From Sympetrum striolatum (Eukaryota > Arthropoda > Insecta > Odonata > Libellulidae): 64,000 nt of DNA. Both the position numbers and the translations under genes were made by a program. The stretch lies in contig OX388350.1 in the NCBI GenBank assembly GCA_947579665.1, forward strand, positions 83,099,152-83,163,151. The letters are read 5' to 3'. This document shows positions 11,142 to 21,129 of the stretch, piece after piece. How positions within the stretch are numbered: position 1 is the first letter of the stretch; every line of letters starts with the position of its first letter. The notes below the pieces were generated by a model. It was not told the origin of the DNA. It worked only from the letters and a program-made list of their open reading frames with translations, and did no database searches.

Positions 11142-11678
11142 GTTGGTGATATTTTGATGTTCATTACATTGTCCTCCTAATTATCTCACTTGTGGACCTT
11201 GTACTGCTTCAGTATTTTCTCAGGCACTTTATTGCCTCATCTTTTCATTGGCTAACTTTTGAGCTTCTAATCATGAAAAATTTATCTCTATACAGTTGTC
11301 CCTCGGAATTTTGTGCTTTGCCTCTCACAGTTTCTATCCATCTATTAAAAAGTTCTGATATTTGCAACATCGAATATGTATTATTTTCTTTTATTTGGTA
11401 TAATACATTACATTGAGTAATACGAGTCAATCTCATTCTAAGGATTGTTGAATCAGAGTTGGATTCCCTGACTTATCCAGGTGGTTTTGTACTTCGGAAT
11501 CTGTACTAAAGTCAAATTATATCCAACTTCTCTCTCCAGTCATTTTTACTCTTTGAAATGTAGTTGAAGTAAATATTTACAATAAAAAAGTTGTAAGTAA
11601 AGTTTCTGCTTGAAAAATATAACTTGGAGAATTTTATATTTTTTGTGGTATTAAATATCAGGTATTCTTCATCTTTAG
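11142..11678. repeat. Short intron of the duplicated unit
   Basis: This non-coding stretch lies between two exon-like segments. Positions 11333-11490 align with 1640-1800, and the first 120 bp align with the intron after 25628. No gene is visible in it. The small plus-strand frame at 11192-11416 is not conserved in the paralogues. Confidence 0.7.
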
Positions 11679-11822
11679 GAGCAACGTTGGATGGAGTGGA
11701 CAGGAGTGGCTTGCCTTTCAATCAATGGAGGTGATGCCTTGGCCTCCATTGGCAAAAGAAGAGGATGATACCCAGTAGGTGATGACGAGTGAAGAGCCCA
11801 GCTACAACCATCCCCAATTTAG
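11679..11822 (+). other. Exon-like segment 4 of duplicated exon family
   Basis: A TTTAG acceptor and a TTTAG/GTAGGT donor bound 144 bp. The family phase gives Ser-Asn-Val-Gly-Trp at the start, Lys-Glu-Glu-Asp-Asp in the middle and Tyr-Asn-His-Pro-Gln-Phe at the end. One in-frame TAG is shared with the copy at 1983. The hAT element inserted 12 bp beyond the donor. The product is unknown. Confidence 0.5.
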
Positions 11823-12060
11823 GTAGGTCACCTCCAGTGGCGTAACTATACCATCTGAGGCCCATGGCAAATTCATCGGATGGGCCCCATTAAAAATCGT
11901 CACGTTTTAATTTAATTTTAATAAATCACTGAAGTAGTTACCCAACAGTATTACTAATACTGTGTGCATTTTAATGAAATATCTAATAAACTTAATTTTC
12001 AAAAGCATAGGTATTACATATTTATAATAAAATAGCAATTTAAGCTTAAGAATATATTTA

Positions 12061-13225
12061 TTAATAAAATTCTTTTCTCCGAGCTTTCTGTTCAGCAAAA
12101 GTATCAATAACATCATCAAAGTTTAGAGATCGGGACATAGAATTTTCAATAGACAGAATGGCCAAGTTACGTAGCCTGTATTGTCCCATAGAGTTCTTTA
12201 AATAGGTTTTTCATTAATTTTAGTGTTTCGAAAATGATCTTTCGGCACTAGCTGTAGTCACAGGAATTGTAACAAATAACATTATTGCAGTACATACTTC
12301 AGGAAAGCTGCATGACATAAAATGATTCTTTATTATTAATAAATCAGTAACGTCTGTAATAGAGGACAACTTCCCTATTTTGTCTCTGAAGGTGGACCGA
12401 AAACTGAGAATTTCCCTGGCAAATGATTCAGATATGTCTTTTTTATATATTTCAACAAATTCTAGAGCTTTTTTGAATAGATCAGTATCATTTACATTTT
12501 GCAAAGTGGCAGGTTGCAAAACACTGAAATTGGAAACAATTTAATTCATTGGAAGGAAACGCGATTTCAGTTGATTAATAATGGTGTCCAACACTCGATA
12601 AAATATGTTCACTTTGATCAAACTTCCCGGATCTTGGAGACGTTCATCTTTGCAGAGTTTGTGAAAATGGCATCTCATCATCCTCTGACAAGTTTTAGAA
12701 AATTCAGGGTTGATGGACCACTTTTCTGCTACACTATTTGCTTCCTTTTTTTATATTTTCAAATTCATTTCGATACCTTTCCAATTCTTCCAGGCATATT
12801 TTCAAACATTTTTAGGCATTTGAAGGATCAGTGGCTTTAGAATGAAGTGCTTTAGAGACTGCATCTATAGTTTGTAGAATTTTGCATTGGAAAAACAATA
12901 ACATAATGAAATTGTAGTTCTTGATCTTCTTCGTGAAATAGCTTAATTTCTTTCATATGATTTGCAATTTAACAGAATTGTTTTTGTTAGTGCTTTTTGG
13001 ACTTCAACAAACCGAACTTTTAAAGCAAAAATAGCATTATAACGTCCTGCCCATCTATTAGGGTTCAATGTTTTTAATTTTATTGAAGTTGAAGACTCCC
13101 TTTCTTTATCAGTTATAAAACTTGATAAGATATTCCATCTTTTGAAACTATGCCCAAAAAAATTATAAATTTGTTGAACTGTTTCAAAAAAATGTTGCAT
13201 ATCAATTACCTCTCCTACTGCATCA
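12061..13225 (-). pseudogene. hAT transposase, C-terminal block
   Basis: This is the second part of the transposase interrupted by piggyBac. Near its end is the hAT dimerisation region: TASAERSFS, followed after a small frame disturbance by a Lys-Leu-...-Leu-Ala-Ile-Leu-Ser-Ile-Glu segment, ending at a stop at 12061-12063. The segment next to the piggyBac junction (12943-13225) is open. The style resembles transposases related to zinc-finger MYM-type proteins (DUF4371 type). Frameshifts between about 12520 and 12940 make it non-functional. Confidence 0.85.
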
Positions 13226-13229
13226 TTAA

Positions 13230-16189
13230 CCCTCATATGGATTCACTGCGCCTTTGCGGCGCTTGTGGTTTTTAAAATGCTTTTAATACTGCCCAATCCC
13301 ATGGATTTTGCTGAAACTTTCAGTAGTCTATTTTTTCTGCATTCTTAGGCTATGAGTTTAATTTTGCGCACATAGTGCGTATAGTTTTCATTTTATTGGC
13401 CACTAACGGAAAAAGTTACGTCGTTGGATTTACGGCGCCGCAGCGGCTACGCGAGTTTTCTCGTCACTATGTCGGGGACTGCACTCTCATTACTTATTTA
13501 ATGGTTCTTATTTTACGCATGGCATGGTATATTATATTTATAATCATAATATTTAAATTATGAAACTTTCTGATTCATTTAAAATTGTTTAACATAGGGC
13601 CAAGTTTGCTATTCCAAATTTCTTTTCAATCTACAATCAAAGTATCATAAATTTTTCTTTTTTATAATGTTCTTTTATAAAACTTCATCTAAATGAAATA
13701 ATTGATTTTATAAATTTATGGCTAGCCTAAGGGTGTTATTTCCATGGCCTCTGTTATTATTTTGTTGCGTATCTTTTCCACTCCGCATCCCTATTCACCG
13801 TACCTTCTTTGCTGATGGTCAACTTTGTGGCTAAGGGTTGCTAACTACAGAATGATACAAAGCTACAATACCAAGAAAATTGAACCATAATGTATTCTCA
13901 AAATTAATACTATGATGCCTCCTTACCTTCGTAAGGAAATGTACCGGCGAATGAATAGCTAAAGGTCGGGAGACAATTTCGTGAGAAGTTGTCCTCTCCT
14001 GTACCTCTCATTCAAAAGCATTCCTTTGCAGCTGCTAGTATTCACTAAATTACCGGCGATAATATAATATACAAGGACGTCCCTGCCTGCCTATGGACTG
14101 ATATCCTGGTAAGTAACTAAATTGTTTACTGGAAAAGAAATCCTTTTTTGCATTTTCAGGTGTATCATAGACTGAAATACTAATTTTGAATTCTTACTTC
14201 AGATTTCCAGAATTGACGGTGAGCTGGTGTAAATCTATAAACAGATTTTCTGTCAGTCTGGGATGAGGTAAACAAAAAATTTCAAAATTATTTTGTGCCT
14301 GGACTCTCACTCACAGTTGATGAGCAGCTGATTGGCTTTCGGGGGCGTTGTCCCTTCCGACAATATATTCCATCCAAACCCGACAAATATGGCATGAAGG
14401 TATTTTGGATAAACAATTCGGCAACAGGCTAATTGGGGGGTTTACCTTACCTGGGAAAGGAAAATGGAGTGAGAGCTGCGCCTAACCTAGGTGAACGAGT
14501 AGTGTAGCTCTGTATCCCATTTTATGGTTCCAACCGGAACGTCACTTGCGATAATTTCTTCAGGACCTTGAATTTGAAAAATGGTGGTCTAACACTGGTA
14601 AGAACACTCAGGAAAAACAAGCCCTACATACCATCTAATTTTTTTGCCAAATCGATCTCGCCCAGAACTTTCTTCCGTTTTTGGGTTTACAAAAACCTTA
14701 ACTATGGTTTCATATGTCCCCAAAAGAGGGAAATCTGTAATACTGCTGTCATCAATGCATCACGACAGTAGCATTAGCGATGAAAGTCACAGCAAGCCGG
14801 AAATCGAGTTGCATTACAATGAAACGAAAGGAGGTACAGATTTGATGGACCAAATGGCTCATTCATATACATGCCAAAGAAAAACAAAACGGTGGCCATT
14901 TGCCTTCTTTATGAATATTTTAAATGTAAGTGGAATTGCTGGCTTCATTATTTTTACAACCTTATACCCAAACTGGAACAAGAAGAAGTAAGAGAGAAGA
15001 AGAGCATATTTGGAACACCTAGCAGAGGAATTGGTTCGTCCGCATATATTGAGACGGATACAGAATGCAAAGGCAAAGAACTTGAAGCGCTCCATGACAG
15101 ATTTTCAATGTGCTTCAATAAAATCTCAAAATGGAATCAAAACTAAAATAAACTAAACGCTCACAGTGTCACTTATGTGTGGTGAAAAGACAAATTCATC
15201 AAATTTGCTGCACCTGCGAGCAAAATGTATGTAACTACCATTCAAAATTACTTTGTAATGAATGCAAATAAATGAATAGAAAATATGTCGGTGTACCTGT
15301 TTTATTTGAAAATAAATTGCATGATTTAATCTTCCCAAATGTTTGTGCATGATACTGATATTTTTAATAATTGCCGCTTATATTTTAATTTTGTAGGAGA
15401 TATTGGCTCAACATTTACATGGCAAAAACGATTTCATGATGAACAAACGCATAGACGATCTCCCACTTAATGAAAATTTGTTAATATATTTCTCGTTTCT
15501 TTGTGTCTCAAGTGCACAGAAGTATTAGTCATTCAACGTTTAGAACCGTGAAGGGGTAAGTAAGGAGAAGAAAGGTGGGTAATTCCTTGGGGGCTATTTG
15601 AAGTAGAGGAGTGTAGATGGGTCGACTGCCTAGGATCAGAGAATACCGGGCTCGTTATGCCAGCTAAGTGTAGGAAATTTGTATCGAGATGAATGGGCGA
15701 GGGTACAAGGAAGCAATAAGACACATTAGGGTGTACGTAGTGAAGTAAAAATATTTTACATGGACCTGCCCGAATTTTATTCGGACCTCATTTTAAGGAG
15801 TTTGATACATCAAAAATAAATAATGTGTACATCATAAATCGAAGTTTATCCAGTAGTGCATACCATAAAACTATTTTTCACAACCAGTAAAAACGAAATT
15901 GAAACTTTTATTTGAAAATAACCGTCAAAGGGACCAAACGAAGAGAGTATTATGACAGCAAACGGAAAAGAATGCAGTGTTAAAGGCTATTATTTATAAC
16001 TTCTGTAATAATGGGTTCAATCGAACAAAACATGGTTAAAAATAAAGAATATAGAAGTTAGTAGCATTATCAATAAAAAAAACTTGCTAAGAAGAGCCAA
16101 ATTTGGAAGATAATGACAAAAAATAACGCAGCGCCTCTGCGGCGCCGTAAATCCAACGACGTAACTAAATTCGTAAATCCATATGAGGG
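13230..16189 (+). mobile_element. piggyBac-type DNA transposon nested in hAT
   Basis: TTAA duplications (13226-13229 and 16190-16193) flank perfect 14-bp terminal repeats CCCTCATATGGATT. A second, perfect 29-bp inverted repeat lies inside (13415-13443 against 16137-16165, containing TACGTCGTTGGATTTACGG). Removing the element with one TTAA joins the two hAT reading frames exactly. The element is 2,960 bp and carries a degraded transposase on the plus strand. Confidence 0.95.
14250..15271 (+). pseudogene. piggyBac transposase remnant
   Basis: The remnant begins within the catalytic domain (VDEQLIGFRGRCPFRQYIPS, DDE_Tnp_1_7 type). It continues through the conserved KGGTDLMDQM block and a Tyr-Thr-Cys-Gln-Arg-Lys-Thr-Lys-Arg-Trp-Pro segment. 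It ends with the cysteine-rich C-terminal domain at 15167-15271, where Cys-x2-Cys pairs and a His are readable up to a TAA. Stops near 14430 and 14505 and frame changes near 14645 and 14990 break it. The N-terminal third is not recognisable. The element could only move with transposase from elsewhere. Confidence 0.87.
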
Positions 16190-16193
16190 TTAA

Positions 16194-17565
16194 GTACTAG
16201 ATTTAAGTTATGAGCAGCACAGTGAGCATATACCGCATTAGGCTGGATATCTTTTATGAGTTTTTGAACTCCACCATAAGTACCTTTCATTGTGTTAGCA
16301 CCATCATATCCTTGTCCTCGACATTTATTTAAAGGTATATTTTTGTCATTTATGGATTTAATAATTTGGTTAGACATTGCTAAAGCAGTTTGGTCCTTAA
16401 CTTCATGAAATCCTAAAAATGACTCTTTAATGACGAGCCCCTTCCGGATTCCATTTTCGTCTTCCTAGATCATACAGTAATGGTAAAGTTCACACATTTG
16501 ATCTATTTTTAAAATGTCTTGAGTCGTATCGAATATGATAGAGTGAAATGGTGCGGCGTTTATTTCATTTATGAGTGTATTTTCTACTTTTAGAACCAGA
16601 ACAGAAATGGGCTCATTTTGTATTTTTGGACGTATTTTATTAGAGTATTTTATCTGGCCCTTTGGTTTACTTAACAATTCCTGTAAAATTGGATCGTATC
16701 TTGCTAATAACTCAAAAATACTCAAAACGTTTCCTCGGAAACTTGGATCATTGCTATCTGCGTTTTCTCTATGGCCATGAAAGGCTAAACTTCACGTCGA
16801 AAGTGTTAGAGTAACATCAAGGAGTCTAGAGAGTACTTGGCACCAAAAAGATTTTTCTTTCTTGATCATGGACTCTTGCTCTTCATCTAGTGTTCCATGC
16901 AGCCGCCATTGTTGATACGTAAGACAAGAATCCAGGTGAATTTTCGATGTCTCATGTCTTTCTATGGCATCTACAATATGTTTCCAGTCGCCATAGCCTT
17001 CCATCCAAACATTTTTATACTTTTTGATGCTCGATTTGCGAATAACCAACATGGTTCACAATATGCCTTCTGAAGTATTAAGGAATAGGATAGCCATGTA
17101 TGTTCAAGTCTCACAACAGACTTAGAAACAATATTTTAATGTTTTTCTAGGAAAGATCTATTGTCACTGTCTTTTAAGAAAAGAACCTTAGGTTTAGAAT
17201 GTCCATTTTTGATCACAAACCGTTTCACTTGATCATTTAGTTCTTTAAAATTACCCTTATCAGTAATATATGGTGAAGATGCAATATTGTTCACACTAAA
17301 ATATGATTCACTTTGATTTTTGCTAGTACCTTGTTGTGGTTGTTCTGGATCTGGATATACACTGGTGTCGGGTGCTGCATCTATCATACTGTTACCTTTA
17401 GTTACGTCCAATTCATCACTTTCGGAGCACTGTTCAATTGTTTTTTCATCAAAAAAGTCATCATTCTTAAAGTACTGACCAATTTTATGTAACTTTTTAT
17501 GCTTTTCTTCAGACTCCCTCTTTCTCCTTCATTTCATGCTCCCACAATTTTTTAGAACTAGACAT
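16194..17565 (-). pseudogene. hAT transposase, N-terminal block
   Basis: It starts at a Met at 17563-17565 with a Lys/Glu-rich leader. It continues through a linker with PDPEQPQQG and a region like DUF4371 (16792-17052, with Glu-Arg-His-Glu-x-Ser-x-x-His). Near the piggyBac junction it carries the catalytic-domain motif GQGYDGANTM, followed by CAAHNLNLVLN. Frameshifts near 17515, 17100 and 16450 break it. The last codons before the TTAA continue directly into the C-terminal block across the nested element. Confidence 0.87.
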
Positions 17566-18210
17566 GTTGAAATCTAACTTTCACAATTACTTTACCTCTA
17601 TTTGCAGGTTCAATGAAACTACTAAAAATCAAAGTCTAAACACTATACTGCCGTAGCTTACATAACACATATTAACACACACAAAACAAGAGAGCTGGGG
17701 ACGAATTCACAAAAAGGGAGGGAACACTAAAACACCTTATGAGGGAGTCAGGGTTTTGGAGGACCATTCTGGTCAAGCGGTATCTGTGTTTACCCAAATT
17801 TTTTTACACCTCACGCCCAGAAGCCCGCGTCTTTCTTAGCGTGGGTTTCTCTTACCCAATCACCACGTTTTGCTTCAATCCTAAGGACCAACGCTTTCCG
17901 CATTTCCTTTCTACAGATGGTCAACCCATGGTACAACCATCTACGTACCGGAAAAGCACTGATTGAGAAAACAGGTCCAAGGGTGTGGCGCACCCCTGCG
18001 CAATTATTAGAAATTGCTAAACACAAAATAATCATTGCAATACTTATATAAAATTCATAATTTTTACTAAATTTTGTTAAAAATGTTAGGTTACTTCTGA
18101 GCTCATGGCCTCTCGGGCCAAGGGGCCCCGTCGGGTCGGGGGCCCATGGCATTTTGCCAGCCTAGCCACCCGATGCGGTTACCCTATATAGTTGCGCCAC
18201 TGGTCACCTC

Positions 18211-18502
18211 CTAATGCCCCATCAAATGTAATGCACACCCCAAAATTTGGGCAATGGATATTGAAAAATCATCTGTCCACATATCTAAAGCCCACCTTAA
18301 GACATGTGATTACTACATTTGTAGTTCATTGTTCATTATACGCATATAAACTGCTATAAACATACATGTATAGGAAATGCCAGTAGTTGTCTACGCTGAA
18401 AGTCCTTTGTCAAGTGCACATGTTAACCAATTCAAAATCGGTCATTTAAAAAGTTAGATGTGCTAGCCAATTCCCTTACAATTAAAAACTATCCGCCTAC
18501 AG
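18211..18502. repeat. Duplicated intron remnant
   Basis: This stretch starts with the second copy of the hAT target and contains AATGCCCCATCAAATGT, which recurs at 33518 (AATGCCCCATCGAATGT) after the partial exon-like segment there. It is non-coding. Confidence 0.6.
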
Positions 18503-19117
18503 TTTACATTTACATTTACATTTAAACCCTGCAATCCGCCAGTGGCACGTGGCAGGGGGTGTAAGACACCAAAATACCTATCTAATCTGGAGAGCTATTT
18601 GCTTCTCTAATACTTCGCGGAAAAAATGACCAAAAGTAGCTATCTGTCCTGGCAACTACTTCCCTGTATCGCTTTTTTGTTTTCTCTAGAAGGTCGCGTA
18701 GGTATATAACTGGGATGAAAATATCTGTTATCTCCTCCCCGAAATCGGTAGAGATAAATTTATCAAAAAGCTTCTGTCGATATTCACTTCTTCTATCACT
18801 AAGAGAGTTCCAACCGAGGGATTCTATCATAGCCGAAACACTGCTGTCGAATCTGAAATCTCCCTTGACGAACCTTGCTGCTCTACGTTGAACCATCTCA
18901 AGATCGGAAATTAATCCTACTTCGTGAGGATCCCAAACCGCACAGCAATACTCAAGTAGAGGTCGAATTAGGGAAAAGTACGCTATTTCTTTTACTCTCG
19001 GTGAACATCCCCTAAGAATTCTGCTGGCTAACCTTTGCATTCTATTCGCCTTTCCTACTACGCCTCGAATATGCTCTTTGAAGGAAATATTACTGCTGAG
19101 CGTAATTCCTAGATATC
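18503..19117 (-). mobile_element. Second non-LTR retrotransposon family, 3' fragment
   Basis: This is the minus-strand 3' end of a CR1/L2-like element related to, but distinct from, the family at 55942. Its tail is a different microsatellite, (ACATTT)n at 18503-18524. The copy is 5'-truncated just upstream of a Tyr-Leu-Gly-Ile-Thr-Leu motif at about 19117. It sits in the duplicated intron. Confidence 0.85.
18582..19116 (-). pseudogene. Non-LTR reverse transcriptase C-terminal fragment
   Basis: About 178 open codons begin at the YLGITLSSN motif that follows the RT palm. They continue through LIRPLLEYCCAVWDP and VQRRAARFVKG and end Phe-Phe-Pro-Arg-Ser-Ile-Arg-Glu-Ala-Asn-Ser. The layout matches the end of the 58.9-kb copy, but identity is low, so it is a separate family. 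There is no catalytic motif in this part. The frame is still open, which suggests a fairly young insertion. Confidence 0.85.
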
Positions 19118-20843
19118 ATATGTATTTATGTAAAATTTGACAAGTCAAGGGTGAGCTGAGGATGTAGCCAGCCCTGTGCTATCAGATATGTGCATGAGTG
19201 GTATTGTGCCTGAATCTAGTGTGCCATCGATTCTAACATTCATCCCAATTTTTGAGCCGTAAAAAAGACCCATAAGGGTGTGAGTTATTTTTTTAGTAAT
19301 TACAGTAGTTAGGTAACAATTTTCCATTTTTTTCTAATAAATTAAATGATATGGTCTCCTTCAATTATTTATTTCTATGCTTTTATAATCTTTAAACATT
19401 ATTCCAACCTCTTTGGTACTTTATTTCCAAAAACATTCCTTCAGCAGTTTTGAATTTAATTATGTATATTCTTTGTGCAGGCATTCAAGCATTATAGGTA
19501 TAAGAGTTGTAATACCTCATTTAATGTTGGAATGATGGAAGGGGATATTTCCTGGAAGTGTGGAGTCTGAAATTAAAAGGCAAATATGCAAAAGATAGAT
19601 GTTAAATATGACAATCCTTCAGTTTTAATGCTAATAGTAGTTGTAGTGTACAGAAAGTAACAGCCCTCATAATTAGCTGATCATTCTCCATTTTCTTCAA
19701 ATATTGATATTGACGTATTCATCATTTTCTTCTAAATATTATTTCGAACTCTCTAGTCCTTTACTTGCAAACAAAATCCTTCAGCAGTTTTGAATTTAGT
19801 TATTGTTTGTGCAAGCATTATTGGTGCAAGAGTTGTTACCTTCCAATCATTTTTCAAAGGATGCAAACGGATATTTCCTGGAAATGTGGAGTGTGAAATT
19901 AAAAGCTAAACATGCAAAAGATAGAAACGAACTTTGCATGTATTTCTAATTGGAATTATTATTAATAAATAATCTTATCAATGAGTTGTTGCAAGGATAT
20001 TTTGTTAAAAGTAAGAAGAAACTTTAGTAGTCGAGGTTTCAATTTTAATAGTCTCTTATGAATCATCCTACGGTTTCATTTCAGTGTTATTTCAAAGTGT
20101 GATAAAATATATTTTTTGAATAAGTTCCCCTTTGGATGTCACAAAAATAGGCTAAAAAGTATAGACAACAGTAAGAATAACAAATAAATTTAGATAACAT
20201 TAAGCTGGAATTCTTTCATATTGCAAAGGATGAAAATTAAGTTCAAATTTTAAGTGCTTGTTATCATACTTAATTTAGAAAAATTGTAATAGGAGCGATT
20301 GACAAGAGTGGTTTGAGACAACATATTTTATGATTCTCAAAATTGCAAAAGAAAAATGCGAAATATTTGAGCTGGCAATAAATCATAGGGCATCAGCATC
20401 TTTGCTGGAAGGGCACATTAGCAATTAATTATTTTGGAATATAAAGTTGGTAAAAATTCCCTAGGGGTTGCATACATTGGAAAGTTAATTCATAGGAATA
20501 ATTATTGGTAGATTTGATGTAATCACAGGAAGGATATACTCCACAAAAAGAAGAGTTGAATAATTTCTAATCAGCATCTGTTGGGAAAATTTAAGCATTA
20601 GTCAGAAATTAATGCTATGATGTATGCTATCCTTGCACAATGGATCCTTCTTAAAATACAGTCAACTATAAATGCTATGGAGTAGTTGCTAAAGAAATAA
20701 TGACAACTGTTAATCTAGATTCTCTAAGTACTATAATAATAAAATGACTATTAAGGGGCAAGAATGAGCCTTTAAATCTTATATGCTCAAGTCCTATGTA
20801 GTAAACATTTGGAAAGATATTCCAACTCTTCTTTCTGAATATG
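19118..20843. repeat. Duplicated intron carrying the empty copia site
   Basis: Positions 19625-20480 align with 2150-2380 plus 6191-6900. The string GTTACCTTCCAATCATT at 19834-19850 shows the uninterrupted target of copia copy 1, with CCTTC at 19839-19843. I see no gene in it. Confidence 0.85.
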
Positions 20844-20848
20844 AGATC

Positions 20849-21070
20849 TGTTGACGCTACTTAAGTGAACATCACTAAATAAAGGGAGGTTATTAAATCG
20901 TTTAATAACCAAACTGCAACTTTAAAAGAACGTCTTTAATATACGAACACAACTTACACGTACAACAGATAGCCAAGCACTGACGCCAAGTAAGGCACGA
21001 AAAGGTAACAAAAGAAAAACAAAACAATAACACTATGAGAAATCATAGAGGAGGAATTGCCTCTTCAACA
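20849..21070 (-). repeat. 3' LTR of copia copy 2
   Basis: This 222-bp repeat has TG/CA ends, with the polypurine tract next to it. Confidence 0.93.
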
Positions 21071-21079
21071 CCCCTCCTC
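21071..21079 (-). other. Polypurine tract of copia copy 2
   Basis: In element sense, GAGGAGGGG lies immediately before the 3' LTR. Confidence 0.7.
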
Positions 21080-21129
21080 AATTCCTCTCCCACATACCAA
21101 CATTTATCCTATGTTTAGTAAATGCATCC

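Larger units (their letters stand above)
11835..18202 (-). mobile_element. hAT-superfamily DNA transposon with nested piggyBac
   Basis: The terminal inverted repeats begin CAGTGGCG(T/C)AACTATA at both ends. An 8-bp target-site duplication GTCACCTC flanks the element (11827-11834 and 18203-18210), as hAT elements make. The total is 6,368 bp, of which 2,964 bp (element plus one TTAA) belong to the piggyBac at 13230-16189. A GC-rich stretch with GGGGCCC runs lies just inside the right end (18110-18150). The transposase is on the minus strand in two blocks either side of the nested element. Confidence 0.95.
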
